Source of the DNA: JAABUE01 sp034431895
GTDB taxonomy: Bacteria > Chloroflexota > Anaerolineae > Anaerolineales > Villigracilaceae
Reading direction: 5' to 3'
NCBI GenBank assembly: GCA_034431895.1
Contig: DAOUCM010000059.1
Coordinates: forward strand, 1-39,470
DNA: 39,470 bases
Within the stretch, counting starts at the first letter, position 1; each line of letters starts with the position of its first letter. Below the pieces are notes generated by a model. That model was not told the DNA's origin. It made no database searches and saw nothing but the letters and a program-made list of their open reading frames with translations. The position numbers and the translations under genes are program-made. Positions 10,567 to 18,839 of the stretch are shown one piece after another.

Positions 10567-11730
10567 ATGACCTTAAACGCTGTCGTTGGTTGGGCCAAGG
10601 CCCTGGATGGCCGTGAAGCCAGTCTGCAAGCCATTCACCAGGCGTTGAACAAATTCGGCGCCGCCCAGCCTGGGCTGGGAATTGTCATCGCTTCTCAGCA
10701 ATACCAACCGCGTGACATTGCCAGCGGTGTTGCCGGCCTGCTCGGCGAGGTGCCGGTCATCGGATTTAGTTCGCCGGCCGGCTTGACCGCAGCAGGTTCG
10801 CTTCCTCACGCGGTCGTTGTCTGTATTTTGGGAGGCGATGACCTCGAAGCGCATACTCATTGGCTGCCTGGATATGCCCAAAGCAGCCGTGAAACAGCCG
10901 CTCAATTGGGGATGCTTGCCAGCGGAGAAAATGCACGACATATTCTCTTCTTTGCAGATGGCTTCAATGGCGATGCAGAACAGTTTTGCCAGGCCATGAG
11001 CGGGCAGCCTTATCAAACGATAGGAGGGCTTTCTTCGGGCGATTTGCACACCGGTAATACTTTCCAAATGGCAGGCAACCAGACCGGTAGCGGCGCCATT
11101 GCAGCCCTGACGATGGGCAGCAAGATCCAACTCGGCATCGGTTATGCGCATGGCTGGAATCCGATCGGTAGCCAGATGCGCGTCACTCGCTCACGCGGTT
11201 TTTGGCTGCGCACCCTAGACGCCCGTCCCACCTCTGAAACCTATGCCGAACTATTGGGTTACCCGGCGCGCGAATGGGGCTTTCCCCCTTTGAGCCACAT
11301 GGCGCGGCTATACCCGCTAGGGATGGAGCAAGGCGAGGAGTTGGTCATCCGCGCCCCCATTCGCGTGGAGGCCGACGGCAGTTTTCGCATGAATGCGCCT
11401 GTTCGCGATGGTGTGGACGCCTTCTTGATGGTTGGCAGCCGCTCCGCCTGTCAAAAGGCTGCCCAAACTGCAACTCAACAAGCCTTGCACGCCCTGGGAG
11501 GCGCCAAACCCGTCCTGGCCCTGGTATTGGTAGATATTGCCTGGCAAATGCTGCTCAAGGCTACCCCTGGCGCTGAGATTACAGCCGTGCAAGACATCTT
11601 GGGAGAAGAAATCCCCGTCGCCGGTGGATATACCCTTGGACAAGTAGTATCTGAACGGGCCGGCGACACGCCGCGCTTCTTGAATCAACATTTGGTCGTC
11701 ATTCTATTTGGCGAAACACCGACCGCCTGA
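10567..11730 (+). CDS. FIST N/FIST C sensory domain protein
   Basis: A 387-residue soluble protein with the FIST fold. The N-terminal half covers about 30-195 (PVIGFSSPAGLTAAGSLPHAVVV, then FADGFNGDAEQF and the Gly-rich TIGGLSSGDLHTGNTFQM). The C-terminal half covers about 225-380 (TYAELLGYPAREWGFPP, DGSFRMNAPVRDGVDAFLMVGS, EIPVAGGYTLGQVV). FIST domains are predicted small-ligand sensors, with amino acids proposed, and often sit beside two-component and cyclic-di-GMP proteins. It begins 6 nt after the kinase stop; a purine-rich AGAGGAA inside the kinase end serves as ribosome binding site. Inference: it feeds or modulates the upstream kinase. It has no membrane segment or signal peptide. Confidence 0.9.
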   Translation: MTLNAVVGWAKALDGREASLQAIHQALNKFGAAQPGLGIVIASQQYQPRDIASGVAGLLGEVPVIGFSSPAGLTAAGSLPHAVVVCILGGDDLEAHTHWLPGYAQSSRETAAQLGMLASGENARHILFFADGFNGDAEQFCQAMSGQPYQTIGGLSSGDLHTGNTFQMAGNQTGSGAIAALTMGSKIQLGIGYAHGWNPIGSQMRVTRSRGFWLRTLDARPTSETYAELLGYPAREWGFPPLSHMARLYPLGMEQGEELVIRAPIRVEADGSFRMNAPVRDGVDAFLMVGSRSACQKAAQTATQQALHALGGAKPVLALVLVDIAWQMLLKATPGAEITAVQDILGEEIPVAGGYTLGQVVSERAGDTPRFLNQHLVVILFGETPTA

Positions 11731-11756
11731 AGTTGCATCCTCACCGGAGGCCAAAC

Positions 11757-13022
11757 ATGCCCCTCGACCCTGCCACCATCCGTCAACAGTTCCCCTCCCT
11801 TGACCGACCGGCCATATTTTTCGACAACCCCGGCGGAACCCAAATTGCCCGTCAGTCGCTCGAGCGCATGACGCGCTATTTGCTCGAATGCAACGCCAAT
11901 CACGAGGGCGCCTTTGCCACCAGCATCGCCTCGGATGCCATCCTGGAAGCCGCTCACGCCGCCATGGCTGACTTCTATAACGCCGCCAGTCCAGAAGAAA
12001 TCATTTTCGGCAACAATATGACCAGCCTCACGCTGCATATCAGCCGTTCCCTCTCGCGGAACTGGCAAGCAGGGGACGAAATCATTGTCACCCGCCTCGA
12101 TCATGACGCGAACGTCACCCCCTGGGTGCTGGCAGCTCAAGATCGTGATGTCAAAGTCCATTGGGTGGATTTCGACGTAGAAGACGGCACCCTCGACCTG
12201 AGCGACCTGCAAAAAGCCTTAGAACGCAAACCGCGACTGCTGGCGGTAGGCTATGCTTCCAATGCGCTCGGCACCATCAATCCGGTGGCAAAAATTACCC
12301 GCATGGCGCACGAAGCCGGGGCATTGGTCTACATAGATGCGGTGCAATACGCCCCACATGGCCCAATAGATGTCCAACGCATCGGGTGTGACTTCTTAGT
12401 GGCTTCCAGTTACAAATTTTTTGGCCCGCACGCCGGCATTTTATACGGTCGGCGCGATCTGTTGGAAAATCTGTTTGCCTACAAGGTGCGCCCGGCGCCC
12501 AATCACCTGCCCGGCAAGTTCGAGACCGGCACCCAAAATCACGAGGGCATTGCCGGCGTCTTAGGCGCCATCGAATACTTCGAATGGCTGGGCAAAGAGT
12601 TCGGCAGCCGATATGCCGATAGCCTGGCTGAAAACGGCTACCAGGGCCGGCGAATGGAACTCAAAAAGGCCCTCATTGCCATCCGCGCCTATGAATTCGA
12701 ACTGGGAAGAGCGCTTCTTTCTACGCTGCAATCTGTTCCTGGACTCAGGCTGTTTGGCCTCTCCGACGCCCGCCGCCTGGACGACCGCGTGTCTACCTTT
12801 GCCTTCCGCTTGAAGGATCTTCCCCCGCGGCTGGTTGCCGAGAAACTGGCCCAGCAGGGCATCTATGTTTGGGACGGCAACTACTACGCCATCAACGTCA
12901 CGGAACGATTAGGCGTGGAGGAAAGCGGCGGCATGGTACGTGTAGGCGCGGTGCATTACAACACGCTAGAAGAAATCCAGCGCCTGGGAGAGGCGCTGGA
13001 AAAAATTGCCTTGTCAGGTTAG
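11757..13022 (+). CDS. Cysteine-desulfurase-like PLP enzyme (class V aminotransferase fold)
   Basis: A 421-residue fold-type I PLP enzyme of the VC1184-like branch. Visible are FFDNPGGTQI near the N-terminus, HDANVTPW (about 116-123), the PLP-binding Asp194 in YIDAVQYAPHGP, and Lys220 in ASSYKFFGPHAGILYGR as the Schiff-base residue. In true SufS/IscS the C-terminal loop carries the persulfide cysteine (RTGHHC in SufS-type enzymes). Here the equivalent segment is GIYVWDGNYYAINV, with no Cys, so sulfur transfer by the usual mechanism is unlikely. The actual substrate is unknown. I chose ATG 11757 because CCGGAGG lies about 6 nt upstream. The gene converges with the peptidase gene, overlapping it by 4 bp. 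Confidence 0.88.
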   Translation: MPLDPATIRQQFPSLDRPAIFFDNPGGTQIARQSLERMTRYLLECNANHEGAFATSIASDAILEAAHAAMADFYNAASPEEIIFGNNMTSLTLHISRSLSRNWQAGDEIIVTRLDHDANVTPWVLAAQDRDVKVHWVDFDVEDGTLDLSDLQKALERKPRLLAVGYASNALGTINPVAKITRMAHEAGALVYIDAVQYAPHGPIDVQRIGCDFLVASSYKFFGPHAGILYGRRDLLENLFAYKVRPAPNHLPGKFETGTQNHEGIAGVLGAIEYFEWLGKEFGSRYADSLAENGYQGRRMELKKALIAIRAYEFELGRALLSTLQSVPGLRLFGLSDARRLDDRVSTFAFRLKDLPPRLVAEKLAQQGIYVWDGNYYAINVTERLGVEESGGMVRVGAVHYNTLEEIQRLGEALEKIALSG

Positions 13023-14824
13023 AGTTGGCAGTAACGTTCTACACGCTCGCCAAAAATGGCAATACTATCTTCCCAAAATCTGCGTGAGCGGATATCAATG
13101 CCAAAGCGAGCAGCCAAATCAGCAGCCGAGGCTTCACCGGTAGAGGCCAACAGCGCCTGATAATCGGGGATGAATGCCGCTCCGCGCTGGCGATAGATGG
13201 CATACAAACCAGCGCCAAACAGCAGGCCAAAGGCATAGGGGAAATTGTAGAACGGCAAGCCCACCGAATAATAATGCGGCTTCCAGGTCCACATATATTT
13301 TTGCAAGTAACGTTCGTCCAGGCCATCCCCATAGGTAGCCTTTTGTGCGCGTTCCATGATTTCGCAAATTTCCTCGGCAGATAGTTCTGCCTGCGCACGG
13401 CGCTCGAACACCTCCTGCTCGAACAGAAAGCGGGAGTAAATATCCACGATCACCTGCGAGGCGCCATTGAGTTGACCTTCGAGGATGGCCAATTCCTCCT
13501 GCGAGTCGCTGGCCTGCGCCAATACTGCTTCAGTGACGATAGTTTCACAAAAAGTGGAAGCAGTTTCGGCCAGCGTCATGGGGGTCAATTGTTGCAAGGG
13601 CGTCTTGCCAAATTGATAAGCGCACTCATTGTGAAAAGCATGCCCAAGTTCATGGGCAATGGTCGAAAGTTGATCTTGAGAGCCATCGAAGTTGACCAGG
13701 ATACGGCTTTCCTTGGTCCCCTGGATTTCCATACAAAAACCGCCTCCGCGTTTGCCGTCACGCATTTCGGCATCAATCCAGCGACGCTCGAAGGCTCGTT
13801 CTGCAAAGGCGCGTAATGTGGGGGAAAAGGTCTCGAACTGTTCCAGGATGAAATCACGGGCTTCCTCGAAAGAGTAGGTTTTGTCCACTTTGCCCACCGG
13901 TGCAAACAGATCCCACCAGGCCAGTTTGGATTTGCCCAGCAGTTTGGCTTTGTGATGGAAATACTTGCGGAACAACGGGAAGGAAGCCTGCATTGCCGCC
14001 AACATAGCATTCAAGGTATGACGGTCAATGCGAGCAGCATCGAGCGCAGGATGGAGCGCATCTTCGCGGCCGCGGCGTTTGTTGAGGGTGAGCGTCTCGC
14101 CCTTGACACCGTTCAGGCAGGCCGCCAGGGTCTCCTGCACCGATGTCCAAGCCTGACTCTCGGCTTCATAGGCGCGACGGCGAACGGATTCGTCTGCATG
14201 AGAGCGCAGATTGATCAAGGCTGGCATGGGCAACTTCTCTAGCCGGCCGTCCAGTTCGAAATCTACGCTCAGTTGCGAGGTGACCGTTCCCTGGAGTTTC
14301 TCCCAAGCGTTCCCGCCGCTCAGGGTCAGTTCAGCGGCCAGCGTCTCTTCTTCTTCGCTCATCAGATATTTGCTTTGTTCAGCGGCTTCCTGGAGCATGA
14401 AGGCATGGGCTTTGGCTACGGGGTGTTTCTCCACCGCCGCTCCCAGATGAGGGGAAATTTTCCCTAACCAGGCTTTCCACTGTACATTTAGGTTTTGCAA
14501 CGGAAGTTTGAGTTGCTCGTATTCAGAAAGTTTGCGCGCAGCAACTTTATTGTGTGAATCGGTACTGACAAAAGAGTAGATATATGGCTCAAGAGTGCCG
14601 GACAAGGTGTAGATGGCATTGAAGCGCTCGACCAATTCACCCAAAATGGGCGCCAATCGTTCGGCTGAAGCGTTGATGTCGGTTTTTTGGACAACTTTGG
14701 CAAAATAATCGCCTAAGTCAGCCACTTGTGTCTGAAAGAGATGGATGGCTTCCTGAAATTCGGAAGATTCAAGCGAGGGATAGACGTTCGACAAATCCCA
14801 GCGTGGAGCAGGAGGGGTAGGCAT
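13019..14824 (-). CDS. pepF: M3-family oligoendopeptidase (PepF-like)
   Basis: A 601-residue cytoplasmic zinc metallopeptidase that cleaves short peptides. The active site is HELGH at 391-395 within STIAHELGHAFHNE, with Glu392 as catalytic base. The third zinc ligand lies in the following ETASTFCE helix. The N-terminal motif WDLSNVYPSLES is typical of PepF/oligoendopeptidase F. A TTG start 42 nt upstream is possible, but ATG 14824 has AAGGAG about 8 nt before it and is preferred. No signal peptide. The 4-bp tail overlap with the upstream PLP enzyme gene means neither can end its transcript without running into the other. Confidence 0.92.
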   Translation of the reverse strand: MPTPPAPRWDLSNVYPSLESSEFQEAIHLFQTQVADLGDYFAKVVQKTDINASAERLAPILGELVERFNAIYTLSGTLEPYIYSFVSTDSHNKVAARKLSEYEQLKLPLQNLNVQWKAWLGKISPHLGAAVEKHPVAKAHAFMLQEAAEQSKYLMSEEEETLAAELTLSGGNAWEKLQGTVTSQLSVDFELDGRLEKLPMPALINLRSHADESVRRRAYEAESQAWTSVQETLAACLNGVKGETLTLNKRRGREDALHPALDAARIDRHTLNAMLAAMQASFPLFRKYFHHKAKLLGKSKLAWWDLFAPVGKVDKTYSFEEARDFILEQFETFSPTLRAFAERAFERRWIDAEMRDGKRGGGFCMEIQGTKESRILVNFDGSQDQLSTIAHELGHAFHNECAYQFGKTPLQQLTPMTLAETASTFCETIVTEAVLAQASDSQEELAILEGQLNGASQVIVDIYSRFLFEQEVFERRAQAELSAEEICEIMERAQKATYGDGLDERYLQKYMWTWKPHYYSVGLPFYNFPYAFGLLFGAGLYAIYRQRGAAFIPDYQALLASTGEASAADLAARFGIDIRSRRFWEDSIAIFGERVERYCQL

Positions 14825-15065
14825 GTATTTTTCTCCTTGGTAGAAATCAGCGCCGTATCCTTTCAATCCATTGGGGATGGAGGGGGGGCGCGCTGCACAC
14901 GCCTACGATACCCTCCTTCCCCCTGTTTTCGAGAAGATACTCAGCACCCCTATTTTACTCGATGGCTCAACGGTTTCTACAGGCAAAGACCAAAAAGCCC
15001 AAGCCACTCCCTAATCCAATCAAATTATGCTATTATGAAACTGACCTTTTCTCCTAACCAAAACA

Positions 15066-15950
15066 ATGCGGCGTATGTACACAGATCTCCAACCAGCCAA
15101 AGCCTTCCCCGGCGAACAATACGCTCTGACGCATGCTTACGTTCCAGAACATATCCCTTCATTGATGGCGACCATTTCGCAGGCTGCGCCCTTTCTCATC
15201 GAAGATTATCTTGGCTTTGCCAAAGACAATTGGGTCATCTTCGTCGGCTATCCTCTTGAGATGCCCTTCGACGCAGCGCAATGCGACCAGCGTATTGCGC
15301 GCGCCCTTGAATTGTATCACCCCGATTACCTTTGGTTCATCGGCCCAGAAATTCCCCCCTCCCTAGCGCGTTCCTGCCGGGCGCGCCAAAGCGACTGGTA
15401 TTACCGTCTCAATCTGACCGAGACCAAAATCCGCTCGGCGCTAGAACGAGAAGTGAGACAGGCCGCCCGCTCATTGACCGTTGTACACAGTCAAGCCTTC
15501 ACACGCGAACATGAATCTCTGGTGGACGAACTGATGCGTCGGGAGGCGCTCCCTCCAATGATTGCGGAACTCTATCGCACCATGCCGGCCTACGTTTCTC
15601 AATGCAAAAGCGCGTTGATACTGGAGGCGCGCGATGCGCATGGACGGCTGGTTGCCTTCTTTGTGATCGAGCGCGCAGCACAAAAATTCGATACCTACGT
15701 GCTGGGTTGTCATTCGAAGAAGCACTATGTCCCCCACGCCTCTGACCTGCTGTTTTCAGACATGCTGGCCGGCGCACATCTGCGCAACAAAACCGAAATC
15801 CATCTCGGCCTGGGGGTCAATCCCGGCATTCGACGATTCAAGACCAAATGGGGCGGCGCGCCTTTCCTGAAATACGAATTCTGTGAGTGCTACTTTGGGG
15901 CGCAAAAACAGCCCTCCATGCTCGATGTACTGTTGGATATGAAACTATGA
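15066..15950 (+). CDS. Acyltransferase-like protein A (GNAT/FemAB-type fold), first of three coupled genes
   Basis: A 294-residue soluble protein with no firm family name. It shares a full-length relationship with the 16789 gene: THAYVPEHIPSLMATIS...FVGYPLE near the N-terminus, QCKSALILEARDAHGRLVAF in the middle, HASDLLFSDML, and LGLGVNPGIRRFKTKWGGAPF at the end. The last motif (glycines followed by an FKxKWGxxP stretch) resembles the CoA/aminoacyl-substrate end of GNAT- and FemAB-like acyltransferases, so an acyl-transfer role is inferred only. There is no Shine-Dalgarno before ATG 15066; TATTAT at 15031-15036 is a possible -10. Its stop overlaps the start of the TraB-like gene (ATGA at 15947-15950). 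Confidence 0.82.
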   Translation: MRRMYTDLQPAKAFPGEQYALTHAYVPEHIPSLMATISQAAPFLIEDYLGFAKDNWVIFVGYPLEMPFDAAQCDQRIARALELYHPDYLWFIGPEIPPSLARSCRARQSDWYYRLNLTETKIRSALEREVRQAARSLTVVHSQAFTREHESLVDELMRREALPPMIAELYRTMPAYVSQCKSALILEARDAHGRLVAFFVIERAAQKFDTYVLGCHSKKHYVPHASDLLFSDMLAGAHLRNKTEIHLGLGVNPGIRRFKTKWGGAPFLKYEFCECYFGAQKQPSMLDVLLDMKL

Positions 15951-16792
15951 CGAAAACCCTGCCCGATTCCATGAACCTGTTTTCCTGGTTCAACGAAAAA
16001 CCCTTGCGCATGGTCTGGCGCATCGAAAAGGACGGCTGTGCTTCTCATCTGGTCGGCACGGCGCACTTTTTCCCCTACAGTTTTCGACGTCCACTCACGC
16101 GCTTGATGAAAGGCATCACAACTGTGATGTTCGAAGGCCCCCTGGACGAAGATAGTTCAGAGCGCATTGCCGAATATGGACGGCAGGGGGAGGGTGTGCC
16201 TACTTTCGTGGACGATGTCACACCCGAAGCAATCCAAACGATCGACCGGCTGCTGCGCGAACGGCTGGACGGTGAAGGCGATGGTTGGCTGTTCTCACTG
16301 GTTGAACGCCGTCCGGTTTACTTTGAATCTTTTACACGCGGAGTGCGTCCGTGGGCGGCCTTTTTTTCTATCTGGCAGACCTACCTGGGTTGGAAATATT
16401 CGGTGGACCTGGAAGGCTATCAAATCGCGCGCAAACTGGGCAAGCGGGTGCTGTTCCTTGAAACGCTCGAGGAACAGCTGGCTGTGCTGGATAATATCCC
16501 CCTGGAACGCATAGTGCGGCAAATGAACGATGTCCACAATTGGGGCGTCTACCAAACGGAGTATGTGAAAACCTTCTTGGAAGGTAACCTGGAAAGAATG
16601 GTAGAACTGACCACCCAATTTGCGACGCGCGGCCCGGTAGTGGTCGGCGCCCGCGACCGCATCTTGTTCGAACGTATGCAGCCGGTCGTCGAACGTGAAG
16701 CGGCGCTGGTTTTCATCGGCTTTCCGCACGTCCCTGGTGTCAGTCAGCTGTTGCGGCAAGACGGTTACGTCGTTACACAGGTCACGGCATGA
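15947..16792 (+). CDS. TraB/GumN-family protein, middle gene of the coupled trio
   Basis: A 281-residue protein with the two hallmark motifs of the TraB/PrgY/GumN (Tiki-like) fold. At the N-terminal end is HLVGTAHFFPYSF (GTAH at 37-40), followed by Glu63 in VMFEGPLDED. At the C-terminal end is VFIGFPHVPGVSQLLRQDGY (GFPH at 258-261). In this fold, the two GxxH motifs and conserved acidic residues are thought to form a metal-dependent active site; several members are proteases or hydrolases and others act on pheromones or lipids. There is no signal peptide or anchor, unlike many GumN proteins, so it probably acts in the cytoplasm. ATG 15947 overlaps the previous stop and its own stop overlaps the next start, so translation is coupled through all three genes. 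Confidence 0.85.
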   Translation: MTKTLPDSMNLFSWFNEKPLRMVWRIEKDGCASHLVGTAHFFPYSFRRPLTRLMKGITTVMFEGPLDEDSSERIAEYGRQGEGVPTFVDDVTPEAIQTIDRLLRERLDGEGDGWLFSLVERRPVYFESFTRGVRPWAAFFSIWQTYLGWKYSVDLEGYQIARKLGKRVLFLETLEEQLAVLDNIPLERIVRQMNDVHNWGVYQTEYVKTFLEGNLERMVELTTQFATRGPVVVGARDRILFERMQPVVEREAALVFIGFPHVPGVSQLLRQDGYVVTQVTA

Positions 16793-17631
16793 TTACCGAC
16801 GCCGAGCAAGCCTACATTGCTGAACATGCTTACGTCCCAGAGCATTTGCCGCATTACGTCACGGCCATCTCTCGCACCGAGCCATTTCTGTTAGGCGAGT
16901 ATGTGGCGCATTTGGCCGAGAGGAACCTGGTCTTCGTCGGCTATCCTTTGACGGGAGACTTCGAGGCGGGGAACATGCTGAATGGTCTGGAGCAGGCCAG
17001 GGAGCGGTTCGAAGCGTCTCACGTCTCCTTGTTGTCGCCGCCGCTTCTTCATCCCCCCCCAGGTTGCTCCCCGTCTGCGGCAGATCAATACTTTCGCCTC
17101 GATCTATCGAATCTGCACCTCTCTAAAAAGACGCGCAATATGCTGGCGCGCGCACGGCGGGAAGTGACGATCGAAATGGGTACATTTGGGCGGGAGCATC
17201 AGCGGCTAGTAGATGAGTTCTTGCGCGCTCATCGGCTGGACGCCGAGGAACGTTTCATCTTCCGGCGCGTGGGCGAATACGCCAGGTGCAAAAGCGCTCT
17301 GGTCTTCGAGGCGCGCACACCGAAGGGCAATCTGGCGGCTTTCGACATTGCGGAGTTTGGCGCACGGGAATATGCCTTTTACATGTTCAACTTTCGCGCG
17401 CGCAAATACAGAATACCAGGTGTTTCGGACCTGCTTCTTGCGCATATCATCGAACACGCCCAGGCCGAAGGCAAGCGTTTCGTCAACTTGGGGTTGGGCA
17501 TAGACGCAGGTGTGGCTTTTTTCAAGAAAAAATGGGGGGCGGCCCCGTTCTTAGAACATGTTACTTACACGCAAGATGTGAAGGCGCCGCCCGCCTGGGA
17601 TGAAATGCTCGACCAGTTTGCACGGTTTTGA
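16789..17631 (+). CDS. Acyltransferase-like protein B, paralogue of the 15066 protein
   Basis: A 280-residue protein starting with the ATGA overlap at 16789. It aligns with protein A over its whole length: EHAYVPEHLPHYVTAIS...FVGYPLT, a middle segment YARCKSALVFEARTPKGNLAAF, VSDLLLAHIIEHAQ and the end motif LGLGIDAGVAFFKKKWGAAPF. The cysteine-lysine-serine (CKSAL) and KxKWGxAPFL elements are shared and are the best candidates for substrate or cofactor binding. The N-terminal part differs, with a Pro-rich loop (SLLSPPLLHPPPGCSP). Having two diverged copies around a TraB-like protein suggests a hetero-complex or two-step pathway; this is inference. Confidence 0.82.
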   Translation: MITDAEQAYIAEHAYVPEHLPHYVTAISRTEPFLLGEYVAHLAERNLVFVGYPLTGDFEAGNMLNGLEQARERFEASHVSLLSPPLLHPPPGCSPSAADQYFRLDLSNLHLSKKTRNMLARARREVTIEMGTFGREHQRLVDEFLRAHRLDAEERFIFRRVGEYARCKSALVFEARTPKGNLAAFDIAEFGAREYAFYMFNFRARKYRIPGVSDLLLAHIIEHAQAEGKRFVNLGLGIDAGVAFFKKKWGAAPFLEHVTYTQDVKAPPAWDEMLDQFARF

Positions 17632-17656
17632 CTGTTGGTTCGAAAAGCGGCCTCCC

Positions 17657-17699
17657 AAAGGTTGAAAAGAAGTTAGAGTCTCTCGAAACCTTTCGAGAC
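17657..17699 (+). promoter_or_regulatory. Competing hairpins upstream of the 17729 gene
   Basis: In the 97-nt gap, TCGAAA and TTTCGA (17683-17688 and 17691-17696) form one hairpin, flanked by GTCT/AGAC sequence. AAAGGTT (17657-17663) can instead pair with AACCTTT (17687-17693). The two folds share the middle strand and exclude one another, as in attenuators. No open leader peptide was seen, so this is a weak call. Confidence 0.3.
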
Positions 17700-17728
17700 G
17701 CATTCCATCTTACTACATGGAGGAAGTC

Positions 17729-18361
17729 ATGTCTGAATCTGCTTTGCAAGCCCTCTCTATCTTGCGGGATGGCAGCCAATTCCAATGGTATGTCATTCCT
17801 CTCTTGGCGTTCGTCTTTTACGTCTACACCGTAGAGGCCGAAAAGCGCAACTGGAACCAGGTGCTAGCCGGCTTGGCCTTTTGGGGCATGGACTGGTTCA
17901 ACGAAATCTGGAACGGGCTGGTGCTGCGTTTCAGCGGCTACGCCCCCGTGTGGGGTGCGCCAGGCAACACCGCTTACCTGATCCTGGTAGGGCTGAACAT
18001 CGAAATCATGTTCATGTTTGCAGTCAGTGGCGTCATTTGGAGCAAGATGCTGCTGCCTCACAAGGAAGACAAAATCCTGGGTATTCCAAACCGTTGGTTC
18101 GTGGCTGTTGCCGGTTCAGCCTTCTGCGTCTTCGTTGAATACCTGCTCAATGCGGCTGGCGCACTGACCTGGGATTGGCCATGGTGGAATCGCAGCGCGC
18201 CGTGGCTGATTTTCCTCTTCGGCTACCTGACATTTTTTGTGGTCGCCTTCTGGGTCTTCGACATGAAATCCTACAAGCAAAAGGTATGGACGGTAGGCGG
18301 CATCTGGGCCTTCGACATCCTATGCCTGGTGGTCTTCATGGGCATCTTGAAGTGGATTTAG
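17729..18361 (+). CDS. Integral membrane protein of unknown function, 6-7 transmembrane segments
   Basis: A 210-residue polytopic protein. Hydrophobic segments lie near residues 20-37, 48-64, 80-103, 118-135, 150-172, and 183-208. Polar residues sit inside or next to these segments, e.g. GMDWFNEIWNGL, LNIEIMF, and FVEYLLNAAGALTWDW. Such buried Asp, Asn, Glu and Trp could mark an intramembrane enzyme or channel, but I do not recognise the family. ATG 17729 is favoured over ATG 17717 because GGAGG lies at the correct distance before it. It follows the acyltransferase/TraB trio by 97 nt on the same strand and may belong to the same operon. Confidence 0.85.
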   Translation: MSESALQALSILRDGSQFQWYVIPLLAFVFYVYTVEAEKRNWNQVLAGLAFWGMDWFNEIWNGLVLRFSGYAPVWGAPGNTAYLILVGLNIEIMFMFAVSGVIWSKMLLPHKEDKILGIPNRWFVAVAGSAFCVFVEYLLNAAGALTWDWPWWNRSAPWLIFLFGYLTFFVVAFWVFDMKSYKQKVWTVGGIWAFDILCLVVFMGILKWI

Positions 18362-18381
18362 GAGTCAACCACATCTCATGT

Positions 18382-18423
18382 GGAAACGTCCCAAAGTCGA
18401 AAGCAACCCTTTGGGACGTTTCC
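18382..18423. terminator. 15-bp perfect inverted repeat between convergent genes, likely bidirectional terminator
   Basis: GGAAACGTCCCAAAG (18382-18396) is mirrored exactly by CTTTGGGACGTTTCC (18409-18423) around a 12-nt loop. It sits in the 67-nt gap between the + strand membrane protein and the - strand YbjN-like gene, where both transcripts must end. Neither side has a long U-run, so it may work with help from a factor. Confidence 0.65.
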
Positions 18424-18428
18424 AACAG

Positions 18429-18839
18429 TTATTCGACTATGTCTCTTCCATAATCCTGCACGGCGGCCAAAGGAATGGTGCAAAATCGTTTGATCAACAT
18501 CACCAAGGATTTAGGAGTGATCCCATCACCATCTAAAATAACATCGTATGAAAACCTCAGTATGTTGTTGAGAGCAATTGCCCGCACCATGATATAGTCA
18601 GTGTTGATACTATTGACGCATTTCATTTTCTGCGCATCGTTAGCCGTAGGCTTGAAGGCATATTGGACCAAAAGCCAAATGCGACGTTTTTCTTTGTCAG
18701 GGATTACGATGCAATTGCATTGATCACGAATGACAATATCACCATCCTTATCCAGTGATGTCGTCATATAAGCAGCGTCAAAAATCTCCTTGAGGAACTC
18801 TTTCGACAGGTTTTCTGCGTTCACAAATTCGGCAGACAT
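18429..18839 (-). CDS. YbjN-like domain protein
   Basis: A 136-residue soluble protein resembling YbjN/type III secretion chaperone-like folds: N-terminal helix (LSKEFLKEIFDAAYMTTSLDKDGDIVI), central beta strands (RRIWLLVQYAFKPT), then helices ending in LIKRFCTIPLAAVQDYG. YbjN proteins are small regulators or chaperone-like factors of unclear biochemical role. A clear ribosome binding site (AAAAGGAG about 6 nt before ATG) supports the start at 18839. It is monocistronic, with intergenic DNA on both sides. The family call rests on fold pattern and is moderate. Confidence 0.7.
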   Translation of the reverse strand: MSAEFVNAENLSKEFLKEIFDAAYMTTSLDKDGDIVIRDQCNCIVIPDKEKRRIWLLVQYAFKPTANDAQKMKCVNSINTDYIMVRAIALNNILRFSYDVILDGDGITPKSLVMLIKRFCTIPLAAVQDYGRDIVE

